This document shows, one piece after another, positions 53,899 through 62,050 of a DNA stretch of 63,289 bases. Below the pieces are notes generated by a model that saw nothing but the letters and a program-made list of their open reading frames with translations, was not told the origin of the DNA and searched no databases. The stretch is from Candidatus Anammoxibacter sp. (GTDB lineage Bacteria > Planctomycetota > Brocadiia > Brocadiales > Anammoxibacteraceae). Made by a program: the position numbers and the translations under genes. Position 1 is the first letter of the stretch. Each line of letters begins with the position of its first letter. The stretch covers positions 1-63,289 of the forward strand of contig JAIQZO010000085.1 in the NCBI GenBank assembly GCA_021777055.1, written 5' to 3'.

Positions 53899-56715
53899 GT
53901 GATACGTTTTTTTAATAAATTTAAGATTCATCTGTTCTTTATACTATTGACACTAGTCTTCGCGTCATATGCTGATGCATCAAAAGGTTCTAAAAGAAAG
54001 ACAGAAACCATGACCCTAGAAAATGGGCTAGATGTTCTACTTATTTCAGATCCGGATGTACATCGGAGTACGGCAGCCTTGTCTGTGGGAGTAGGATTCT
54101 TGTACGATCCAGTTGAAAAGCAAGGGCTCGCCCATTACTTAGAACACATGTTATTTTTGGGCACAGAAAAATATCCGGAAGTGGGGTCTTACCAGAAATA
54201 TCTGAATGAACACTCCGGAGGCAGTAACGCATACACAAGCGGAACCATAACCAACTACTTTTTCCAGGTGTCCCATGATGGATTTAAGGGGGCGCTAGAC
54301 AGGTTCAGTGATTTTTTCAAAGCACCTCTTTTTGATAAGACCTATTCGGAAAGGGAAGTAAACGCGGTTAACAATGAACATGAAAAAAATAAACGTAGTG
54401 ATGGCTGGCGAGGAAGATTTATCCAGAAACTAATTTCAAAACCAGGACATCCGCTAACCAAATTTGGAACAGGAAATCTTGATACTTTAGCTGGGGATAA
54501 TTCCAAGGCACTTAAAGACATTTACCATGAATTCTATTCTGCTTCAAATATGAAACTGGCGATGCTATCTAATATGTCACTGGAAAGCATGGTAAAGACC
54601 GCGCAAGAATTCTTTTCTACAATACCAAACCATGAAGTTAAACATCCCGAGATATCAGGGGATTTCAGACTTCCATTAAAAAATCAGTACAGGCTCTTAA
54701 AGGTAAAAACTATTAAAGACATAAGAACACTGGAAATAGATTTCCCGACAATCCGACTTATTGACCATAAAGAAAGTAAACCCGCATCAATTGTCGGTGG
54801 TGTTCTTGGATACGAAGGCAAAGGTTCTTTGCTCTCAAAATTAAAAGATGAAGGGCTTGTACTAAGTTTAAGCGCTGGCGGTGGGAGTGTTCATGATAAC
54901 CTTAACTCGTTTAATATAAACATTTCACTTACAACTAAAGGGTTGAATGAATATGAAAAAATACTAAAACATGTTTTTGCTTATATCAATAAAATTAGAG
55001 AAAAAGGGGTGCAGGAGTATACGTTTAAACAGAACCAGGCAATGTCGCAAATCAATTTTGACTGGAAGAGTCCAGACGAAGGTATGCATTTTGTAGCTGG
55101 TAAGGCAGCAAAAATGCATGATTATAATCTGGACGAAATAGAAACCTTACCTTACCTTATCACGAAATACGAGCCAGAGGCTTATAAAGCTATATTAGAT
55201 ACACTAACCCCTGAAAATGCCCTGGTGACCATTAGCAACAATGCAGTAGAAACAGACAAAGTTGCTCCGTACTACGATGCAGAATACTCCCTAACCCATG
55301 TTGGAGGCAATGAATTTAATGACATTAAGAATCCTCCAAAAGCAGATGATATGTTTTATCCTGAAGAGAACGGATTTATACCATATAATTTAACATTAAC
55401 TGACGAGATACCCCATTTGGTCAGAGATGATGCACTGGCCAAAATATGGTTTAAATTTGACAACAAGTTTAAGCAACCAAAAGTCTATTTAAGCCTACGG
55501 ATTGAAACACCGTTAGTTTATAATGACGCAAGAAATCACCTATTATCAAAGCTTTATGAGGCCGCGGTTAGAGAAGGCCTGAATGAATTAATCTATCCAT
55601 TGCAAATGGCCGGATTATCTTACTCTTTGAGTACTGAAGATAAAGGCATAACCTTAACAATGGGTGGCTATTCGGAACGTATTGATGATCTGATGGAATT
55701 AGTGACAAAGAACCTTACAGAAATAACGATTGATGAACAGAAATTTAGCAATATCAAAGAATCTATGATTCGTGAACTAAAAAATTTGAAATTGGGAAAG
55801 GCGTACTACAGGGGAGGATATTACAATTGGCTTATGTGGTACCAGAAGCAGTTTACTGAAGAGGAAAAACTTGCAGCTTTAACAACTCTTACCCTTAACG
55901 ACCTTAAGGAATATCCAAAGAGATTATATGAAAAGATCTATATAACAGGAGTGGGACATGGAAATTGGTCAGACGAAAAAGTTAAAGAGAGTACCGATCT
56001 ACTCTTTAAAGCACTGAAAAGTAAACCACTTCCGGAAGATGAACGGTTTAAACAGGTAGTAGAAGTACTTGATCCAAATGAAAGGTATAGATTCTCCCGC
56101 GAGGTTATGGATAACAATAACTCTCTAGCATATGCAATACAAGTAGGAGAAAAGGATCTATCACTCCAAGCCAGAACATCACTGGTTGCCTCTATTATAG
56201 AAACCGATTTCTACACTCAGATGAGGACCAATCAGCAACTGGGATATATAGTGTGGAGTTTTAACCAGGTAACTGAAGATAGAGTATTCTTCAGGTTAGT
56301 TATCCAGTCATCTACTCATGGGGCATTTGAAATGAGTAAGCGCGTAAACAACTGGCTTCTTACCACAGAGAAACTTTTTGATAACTTAACAGACGAAGAG
56401 TTTGAACGTCATAGGGAAGGTTTGATTATCTCATTGGAAAAAGAACCGGACAGCATTGGAGGAGCCCTTGCGGAATTGTATGGACTGGCCACAAAGGAAG
56501 AGGGTGACTTTCAATACAAGAAGAAGATGATAAGCGCAGTAAAAAATCTGCAAAAGGAAGATGTTGTGCAAGAGGGAAAAAGAATATTCATTAACCCTGT
56601 GACGCCCCGTATAGAGGTACTAATGAGGGCAAAAGGTAGCACTGAACCAGTCCCAGATGGAACATTATCAGAGATCGTACAATTTAAGAACTTGAGGAAA
56701 CAAAAGGTGAACTAG
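53899..56715 (+). CDS. Exported M16 family zinc peptidase (pitrilysin/insulinase-like)
   Basis: A GTG start with GGAGG 8 nt upstream gives 938 residues with an N-terminal signal segment (about 9-28, ending near ASYADA). The inverted zinc motif HYLEH (H79, E82, H83) lies in GLAHYLEHMLFLGT, and the distal Glu is in EREVNAVNNEHEKN. A second, inactive M16 half follows, with the typical R-x-N-x-x-x-GY-x-V phrase (MRTNQQLGYIVWS). The length fits single-chain protease III/insulysin enzymes that degrade small peptides in a closed chamber. It should act in the periplasm or anammoxosome-type compartment. Monocistronic. Confidence 0.9.
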   Translation: MIRFFNKFKIHLFFILLTLVFASYADASKGSKRKTETMTLENGLDVLLISDPDVHRSTAALSVGVGFLYDPVEKQGLAHYLEHMLFLGTEKYPEVGSYQKYLNEHSGGSNAYTSGTITNYFFQVSHDGFKGALDRFSDFFKAPLFDKTYSEREVNAVNNEHEKNKRSDGWRGRFIQKLISKPGHPLTKFGTGNLDTLAGDNSKALKDIYHEFYSASNMKLAMLSNMSLESMVKTAQEFFSTIPNHEVKHPEISGDFRLPLKNQYRLLKVKTIKDIRTLEIDFPTIRLIDHKESKPASIVGGVLGYEGKGSLLSKLKDEGLVLSLSAGGGSVHDNLNSFNINISLTTKGLNEYEKILKHVFAYINKIREKGVQEYTFKQNQAMSQINFDWKSPDEGMHFVAGKAAKMHDYNLDEIETLPYLITKYEPEAYKAILDTLTPENALVTISNNAVETDKVAPYYDAEYSLTHVGGNEFNDIKNPPKADDMFYPEENGFIPYNLTLTDEIPHLVRDDALAKIWFKFDNKFKQPKVYLSLRIETPLVYNDARNHLLSKLYEAAVREGLNELIYPLQMAGLSYSLSTEDKGITLTMGGYSERIDDLMELVTKNLTEITIDEQKFSNIKESMIRELKNLKLGKAYYRGGYYNWLMWYQKQFTEEEKLAALTTLTLNDLKEYPKRLYEKIYITGVGHGNWSDEKVKESTDLLFKALKSKPLPEDERFKQVVEVLDPNERYRFSREVMDNNNSLAYAIQVGEKDLSLQARTSLVASIIETDFYTQMRTNQQLGYIVWSFNQVTEDRVFFRLVIQSSTHGAFEMSKRVNNWLLTTEKLFDNLTDEEFERHREGLIISLEKEPDSIGGALAELYGLATKEEGDFQYKKKMISAVKNLQKEDVVQEGKRIFINPVTPRIEVLMRAKGSTEPVPDGTLSEIVQFKNLRKQKVN

Positions 56716-56782
56716 TCCGGTTAACAAGATAGTTGATATTGGTCTAGGTGGCAATTAATGGATACTAAAATATACACTGTGC

Positions 56783-56800
56783 CACGAAGAATACTTCGTG
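56783..56800 (+). terminator. Short hairpin downstream of the M16 gene
   Basis: CACGAAG and CTTCGTG enclose the 4-nt loop AATA, about 70 bp after the stop codon. No T-run follows. A related ACTTCGTGGCAG occurs near 57131, so this may be a repeat rather than a terminator. Confidence 0.4.
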
Positions 56801-56898
56801 CGGTGTGATATAGATAACTATTTGAAACAGGAAATAAAGCTCAATTTATAACTGCAAAAGAGTTTAAATGCATTGCAGAAATAAAAGAAACGCCCGTT

Positions 56899-57041
56899 GG
56901 TTCAAGTCTCCTGACTTGAACCATATTGACGTTAAGGCTACTCTGTTGCCCAGTAATTAGCGGTATTAAAAGAAACTATTTATTTTTACACAATACAGAG
57001 CATTGTTAAAGTCAGATTGGTTCAAGTCTGAGACTTGAACC
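56899..57041. repeat. Complete 143-bp element with hairpin-capped inverted repeats
   Basis: Each end is a GGTTCAAGTC...GACTTGAACC hairpin. The inner arms TTGACGTTAAGGCTACTCTG and CAGAGCATTGTTAAAGTCAG pair imperfectly, so the whole unit is a palindrome with about 50-bp arms. A half copy lies at 34227-34290. It has no coding capacity. It dominates the gene-free stretch 56716-57225. Confidence 0.75.
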
Positions 57042-57121
57042 AGCGATGTACCTTGTAACCTATTGATATATTAGAGCTGTCACAATGTATACATCATATA
57101 ATACGCGCACCCACCACCAAG
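57017..57121 (+). repeat. Repeat related to 8137-8240
   Basis: The GGTTCAAGTC hairpin is followed by ACCTTGTAACCTATTGATAT, TACATCATATAATACGC and GCACCCACC. This block order is shared with 8137-8240. It overlaps the right end of the element at 56899. Confidence 0.6.
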
Positions 57122-57225
57122 TTATACTTCGTGGCAGAAATATATAGTATAGATAACCATGTAAGACAGAAAAACGAAACAAAGAACTGGAGAAAAATTT
57201 AAAGACACCTCAAATTAATACCTCT

Positions 57226-58590
57226 CTAAATACCATATTTCTTTATCTTATATTGTAAATTGCGCAAACTCATTTGAAGCAACTTTGCGGCTTTTGTCCG
57301 ATTATTGCCGGATTGATCAAGCGCTCCCTTTATTAGTGACTTTTCTGTCTCTTCTATTCTAAGTTCAAATGGCAGACCTGAACCAAAAAGACCATTAGAC
57401 AAAGTTTGCTCTTTAGGCTTTACGATCCTTTTGGGTAAACTTGTAGTATCAATAGTTCCATTCTTTGATAATATAATGGCACTCTGTATTGTACTCTCCA
57501 GTTCCCTTATATTACCCGGCCAGTTATAATTTAATAACAGCTTCATGGCATCCGACTCAACATTCTTTACCTTATCTCCATAGTTAAAATTATATTTTTC
57601 AATAAAGCTATCAATCAAGATAGGAATATCCTCTTTCCGACTCTCTAATGTGGGAAGTTCTATCTGCACGCCATTTATTCTATAATAGAGATCTTTCCTA
57701 AATAATCCTTCGTCAATAAGCCATTCAATATCTTTATTCGTTGCAGAGATTATCCGTACGTTTACCTGGATAGACCTTAACCCACCAAGTCTTTCAAACG
57801 TACCATCCTGTATAAATCTAAGTAACTTTGCTTGCGTATTCTCTGCCATATCCCCTATCTCATCCAGAAACAGTGTTCCACCATCAGCCAATTCAACCTT
57901 ACCTTTTTTTACAGTTGTCGCACCTGAAAACGCCCCCTTTTCATACCCAAAGAGTTCACTTTCAAGCAAATGATCAGGAATAGCCGCACAATTTATAGGA
58001 ACAAATGGTATATTCTTGTAGTTGTCACCATAATGAATCGCCCTGGCGGCAAGCTCCTTACCGGTACCACTTTCACCCGTAATTAAGACCGGGATATCTG
58101 TATCTGAGACGCTACTGATTAATTGATAGACCCCCTGCATTGCCTGGCTTTTACCTATAATATTCCGGAAAGAGTATCTTTCTATCAATTCCGAACGCAA
58201 TAAAGCCACCTCACGACTAAGATTCCTTATATTAACTGCATTTGAGACCACAATCTTTAATTTATCCGGATCAAAAGGTTTCTCTACATAATCATATGCA
58301 CCCAGCTTTATTGCCTTAACAGAGAACTCTATCTTCCCGTAAGCGGTCATCATTATCACTGGAATTTTATCATCTAACTGTTTAATCTTTTCCAGGGTTT
58401 CAATACCACCGCAGCCCGGCAGATTTTGATCCAACAAAACTAGATCAACCTTACCAGCCTCAAGCTCATTTAACGCAGCTTCTCCTGTGTTAACCATAAC
58501 AACATCATAATCCTTTTTCAGGATTTTGTTCAAAAGCCCACAAATGCTAATCTCATCATCCACAACAACAATTCTATTCTTAGATCCCAT
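57226..58590 (-). CDS. NtrC-family sigma-54 response regulator
   Basis: The 454-residue protein has a receiver domain (VVVDDE at 8-13, phospho-acceptor D54 in LVLLDQNLPG, MMTAYG, and the Lys in VEKPFDPD), a sigma-54 AAA+ domain (GESGTGKELAARAIHY, GAFSGA replacing GAFTGA, LFLDEIGDM, LFRKDLYYRINGVQIE) and a Fis-type helix-turn-helix (NNRTKAAKLLQMSLRNLQYKI). Phosphorylation should trigger oligomerisation and activation of sigma-54 promoters. No histidine kinase is encoded nearby, so it is an orphan within this window and its targets are unknown. Confidence 0.92.
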   Translation of the reverse strand: MGSKNRIVVVDDEISICGLLNKILKKDYDVVMVNTGEAALNELEAGKVDLVLLDQNLPGCGGIETLEKIKQLDDKIPVIMMTAYGKIEFSVKAIKLGAYDYVEKPFDPDKLKIVVSNAVNIRNLSREVALLRSELIERYSFRNIIGKSQAMQGVYQLISSVSDTDIPVLITGESGTGKELAARAIHYGDNYKNIPFVPINCAAIPDHLLESELFGYEKGAFSGATTVKKGKVELADGGTLFLDEIGDMAENTQAKLLRFIQDGTFERLGGLRSIQVNVRIISATNKDIEWLIDEGLFRKDLYYRINGVQIELPTLESRKEDIPILIDSFIEKYNFNYGDKVKNVESDAMKLLLNYNWPGNIRELESTIQSAIILSKNGTIDTTSLPKRIVKPKEQTLSNGLFGSGLPFELRIEETEKSLIKGALDQSGNNRTKAAKLLQMSLRNLQYKIKKYGI

Positions 58591-58669
58591 TTTGCTATAG
58601 AAAAACGAAAGAAGGGGGAAATTACTGAATTACCATTCCCAAAAAAATAATCAAATTTAAGCTGCAATA

Positions 58670-58894
58670 TGGTATTACTTTATAAAAACTTCTTTTTTAG
58701 ATCTTGTATTTTTTATGGAATACAAGTGTCATGAGCCTGGAGCCAGAACAATGGAAGACTATATTCTGAATGTGCATACAAATTTACAATTAATAACATG
58801 ACATGGTAAAACAAACACAAATCTTTGCTTTATTCTGAATTCTGGCTCCTGACTCCTGTATTCTGTATATTGGTTTAGGCTTTACCGCAATATG
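58670..58894 (+). repeat. MITE-like palindromic element, copy F
   Basis: GGTATTACTTTATAAAAAC, AATTTACAATTAATAACAT, TTATTCTGAATTCTGG, CTCCTGACTCCTGTATTCTG and the terminal GGTTTAGGCTTTACCGC hairpin reproduce the standard copy in plus orientation. The rest of the gap 58591-59167 shows nothing. Confidence 0.8.
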
Positions 58895-59167
58895 CATAAA
58901 TATAACTTAACTACTTAGATAGGATGAAGGCTAAAATAAATCAACGATTTCGCAGAGCACTAATCACGCAATTTAAGACTTTCACAGTTTCCATGATCTT
59001 TGTCTCAATCAGGGAGAAACGCAGATTATCCAAAAACCCAAGCCAAATCACAAAACTTAGTTGATTAAGTTTTGTATGATCGCATATTGTTTTTCTCTAA
59101 TAGCCTTCTGCCTGACCACGTGAGTAGTTACAATATAACAAACACAATGCGTTTATTAAAATATTTA

Positions 59168-59762
59168 TTAGATTTGTTTTAAACTTATTGTTGACAAGAA
59201 CCCTCTTTTTTTAGCAGCCTGGGCATGATACCCAATAGAACACCATCTATAATCCTCCGGCTTTGCTGCCAATCCAGCACTTATGGGGTTTAAATCAATA
59301 TATGCAAGGCAGTTAAATAAGTGTATCTCCGTTTTCCACTATTACACTCTTAAATCTATCACCCCAGAAATACCCCCTGCGGTCGCATAGTTTATTATAA
59401 TACCTGGAGAACCACTGCTTCAACTCTTTCAAGAATTCCGATAAATTAGAGAACTTTTCTTTGAAGAATGGCACTTGAGCATCAGTAATCACCTCGGTTT
59501 CACATTTACGAAAGATGGACAACCTTCTCTTAACCTCTTCATCACTAAAGTTTTCTGTTGCCTTCATCTTAACAAGCAGATAAAAATGGTTACCCATTAT
59601 GCAAAACCCGAACACCTCTACAAAAAATATACCGCTTAAGCTCTTTATAAGCCCCAACAAATAGTCCTTCTCCACATCACCTAAGACATAACCGGGCAAG
59701 GCTCTACGCGAAATTATATGATGTACCGTATCTTCACCTTTTACTAATATTTTTCTTGTTTT
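59168..59762 (-). pseudogene. Degenerate RAYT-like (Y1/HUH) transposase
   Basis: The sequence aligns with the intact copy at 60554: TVHHIISRRALPGYVLG, GFCIMGNHFYLLVKM, FSRYYNKL, RRGYFWGDRFKSVIVENG. At 59312 an extra T in a T-run (CTTATTTAAC) creates a stop. The other frame resumes NCLAYIDLNPI and KPEDYRWCSIGYHAQ before ending at TAA 59168. The HUH motif HFHL has become HFYL, and the 3' third and the start are lost. It is a dead paralogue, about 800 bp from the intact gene. Confidence 0.85.
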
Positions 59763-59819
59763 TCTATTCAGGCCTGAAAGACTTATTAGCCAAGGCCCCC
59801 TCTTGCTTATAGATTAATA

Positions 59820-59847
59820 TTGACTATGTATAGAATAATGCTATTTT
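59820..59847 (+). promoter_or_regulatory. Possible sigma-70 promoter of hicBA
   Basis: TTGACT (59820-59825) and TATTTT (59842-59847) are separated by 16 bp, about 80 bp before the hicB start. The surrounding DNA is AT-rich, so chance matches are likely. Confidence 0.35.
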
Positions 59848-59925
59848 ATTATTAATGAATCTAAAATGAATTATTAAAAAGACACGTTTATTGGTTTAGA
59901 ATTTCAATCGAATTTGGAGAAATTC

Positions 59926-60129
59926 ATGCGATACAAAGTAAGCATTAAAAAGACAGAAGAAGGTTATTCTATATGTGTTCCAGGACTTCCTGGTTGTTGG
60001 TCTCAAGGCCAAACAGAAGAAGAATCCCTGAAAAATATAAAAGATGCTATACTGGAATATCTAAAAACTGTTGATGAATTAAATAAAGACAAAGAATCCC
60101 GTTATGTAGAAGTAGGAGATAATGCCTAA
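59926..60129 (+). CDS. hicB: HicB family antitoxin
   Basis: The 67-residue partial-RNase-H-like protein shows YKVSIKKTEEGYSICVPGLPGCWSQG and TEEESLKNIKDAILEYL, the HicB pattern. There is no added helix-turn-helix. I use ATG 59926, with GGAG 7 nt upstream, not the TTG at 59914. It overlaps hicA by 8 nt. It should bind and block the HicA RNase. The antitoxin-first order is one of the two common arrangements. Confidence 0.88.
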   Translation: MRYKVSIKKTEEGYSICVPGLPGCWSQGQTEEESLKNIKDAILEYLKTVDELNKDKESRYVEVGDNA

Positions 60130-60334
60130 GGTTCCCAATATAAATCACCAACGTGCTGTTAATGCTTTAGAAAAGGCTGGATTTTGGATTGCAAGACAGA
60201 GGAAACATATAACCATGACTAATGGCACACGTATTATTACCATACCAAGAGCAAATCCCATTAATTCATATACAATGGCAGGTATTATTAAGGATGCTGG
60301 TATCAGCATTGAAGAATTTAAGAAACTTTTGTAA
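60122..60334 (+). CDS. hicA: HicA family mRNA interferase toxin
   Basis: This 70-residue dsRBD-like protein has AVNALEKAGFWIARQRKHITM, with the catalytic His of the GSH-type position (here RKH), then TNGTRIITIPRANPINSYTMAGIIKDAGIS. HicA cleaves mRNA when not bound by HicB. It is translationally coupled to hicB by the 8-nt overlap and is surrounded by transposase genes. Confidence 0.88.
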   Translation: MPKVPNINHQRAVNALEKAGFWIARQRKHITMTNGTRIITIPRANPINSYTMAGIIKDAGISIEEFKKLL

Positions 60335-60553
60335 ATATTACAACCAGAATATTTATAAAAAACTCAGAGTCATCATCTTTTACCATATTTTCCACCCAAC
60401 TTTTAGCCAGAGACTTGTACTGACATACACTGACTAAAGCTTTGCCAGTATTAATCTGTGGAATTTCCTGGCTAATAAATACGTCACAAACACCCAACAA
60501 AGAAACGTAAGACAAATTAGTTGTATTGGCACCGCCCCAATGTTTGATTTCCT

Positions 60554-61480
60554 CTACGTTTCATTTACCAGACGTTTAAGTGAATAAATCCCATCTAGCC
60601 CTGATATCTTTTTTGGCTTCTTTTCATTGATTGTATTAAAACACCCTTTAAACATCTCATAATAATGAGAAACAAAACCTTTTGTACCAATTATACCGCT
60701 ATCTGTAAAGTATCTTGTCCTTCGCCTAAGCCTATCTACTGAGGACAGTTCATAATTTTTGCTTCTCTCCCTGTCAACTACAGCATCATCAATTATTGCC
60801 CCCTTTCCAGTTTCTAAAGCCCCTTTCTCATACATAAATTCCCTGTAATCTCTCAATCTTTCTGCTTCCGTCATATCTCCATATCCGGTTAATCCAAAGT
60901 CTGTGGACAAGAAATCTGAATTATTTCCAGTTTGAATATGATAGCCTATTGAACTCCATCTATAATCTTCCGGACTTTTGACAATGTTTGCCCTTATGGG
61001 ATTCAAATCTATATACGCAAGGCAATTAATCAAGGTATCCCCGTTTTCCACTATTACGCTCTTAAATCTATCACCCCAGAAATACCCCCTCCTATCGTGT
61101 AACTTATTATAATAACGGGAAAATCTCTGTTTTATATCCTTCATAAACTCCGATAGGCTTGCCAGCTTATCACGAAAAAGAGGAAGTTGCCCATCCGTCA
61201 CAACTCTAGTCTCATCCTGATAATAGAGACCAACCCTTCTTTTCACATCAGAATCACTATAGTGTTCTGACGTTTTAACCTTTACTAAAAGATGAAAATG
61301 ATTACCCATAACACAAAAACCGAAAACATCCACAAAAAATACAGCACTTAACCGTTTTATTAAACTAACCAGATAATCCTTCTCTATATCACCAAGCACA
61401 AAACCCGGCAAAGCAGTCCGGGAGATCACATGATAAATTGCATCCTCTTCTTTTACCACCAATCTGGATATTCTTGGCAT
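60554..61480 (-). CDS. RAYT-like transposase (Y1/HUH superfamily, IS200/IS605-related)
   Basis: The intact 308-residue protein begins MPRISRLVVKEEDAIYHVISR. The HUH motif is visible in GFCVMGNHFHLLVK (HFH), and the nucleophile Tyr is probably in RFSRYYNKLHDRRGYFWGDRFKSVIVE. INCLAYIDLNPIRANIV and PEDYRWSSIGYH are typical of REP-associated tyrosine transposases. These enzymes act on hairpin (REP/BIME-like) DNA and usually do not carry their own IS ends. The C-terminal third (about 220-308) is an extension of unknown role. It could act on the palindromic repeats in this window; this is inference. Confidence 0.88.
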   Translation of the reverse strand: MPRISRLVVKEEDAIYHVISRTALPGFVLGDIEKDYLVSLIKRLSAVFFVDVFGFCVMGNHFHLLVKVKTSEHYSDSDVKRRVGLYYQDETRVVTDGQLPLFRDKLASLSEFMKDIKQRFSRYYNKLHDRRGYFWGDRFKSVIVENGDTLINCLAYIDLNPIRANIVKSPEDYRWSSIGYHIQTGNNSDFLSTDFGLTGYGDMTEAERLRDYREFMYEKGALETGKGAIIDDAVVDRERSKNYELSSVDRLRRRTRYFTDSGIIGTKGFVSHYYEMFKGCFNTINEKKPKKISGLDGIYSLKRLVNET

Positions 61481-61555
61481 TATAATACTCCTTGATCTAT
61501 ATAGTTAGGTTAATTTCTAATTTCCTTTAAATTTTAAATAAATTCCCTTTGAAAG

Positions 61556-62050
61556 TCAATAATAATTCGCCTGTCCCAAATATTCTGCCAAATATTCTGT
61601 TATAAATTCTAACTGAAGGTTAGATAGATTATTTATCCCCATTTTTTTTAATAAATCGGTATCAGTAAAGAAAGAAACGGTTTGCTTTCTACCTTTGATA
61701 GAGCATGAAAACCACCATCCACATGGGGTGGATTCTGTTAAGATCTTAGAAATGTCAAAATCAAGGCCAACATTAAATTTAAATGAGGAACAAATTAAAT
61801 TGTCAAAAATGATTGATTTTATCCTTAAAAAAGTAGAGACAACTCGATTTCGTCCCGTAGCATCTACAAGAATTTTGGCCTTAAATCCCCCTCTATCCGA
61901 ACCAACAGTCCAGCCATGATTTGTTTTTTTAAGATTTAAATAAGAAATGGTTTTATATTCAACCCCTTCCTCAATACAACTATTTAAAAGCAATTGGTCA
62001 AAATAGCCCCTTTCTATGGCCCATCCATTTTGAAAAACATTTAAGAAAAA
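61556..62050 (-). pseudogene. Truncated FAD-dependent oxidoreductase / halogenase-like gene
   Basis: The minus-strand frame is open from the IS boundary: FFLNVFQNGWAIERGYFD, LLLNSCIEEGVEY, KILVDATGRNRVVST, PCGWWFSCSIKGRKQTVSF and LGQANYY stop. The xILVDATGR phrase and the WAIxRxxFD pattern are those of group A flavin monooxygenases, tryptophan halogenases and geranylgeranyl reductases. The N-terminal FAD-binding GxGxxG part is missing and should lie beyond the IS to the right. It was probably inactivated by the ISL3 insertion. The end near residue 145 of the fragment looks early for the family. Confidence 0.65.

Noticed and set aside
60318..60515. Minus-strand 65-codon ORF overlapping the hicA end
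   Set aside because: The frame is open and the peptide looks moderately protein-like, but there is no ribosome site, a stop lies just upstream, it overlaps hicA antisense and no family is recognised. At most a decayed fragment.
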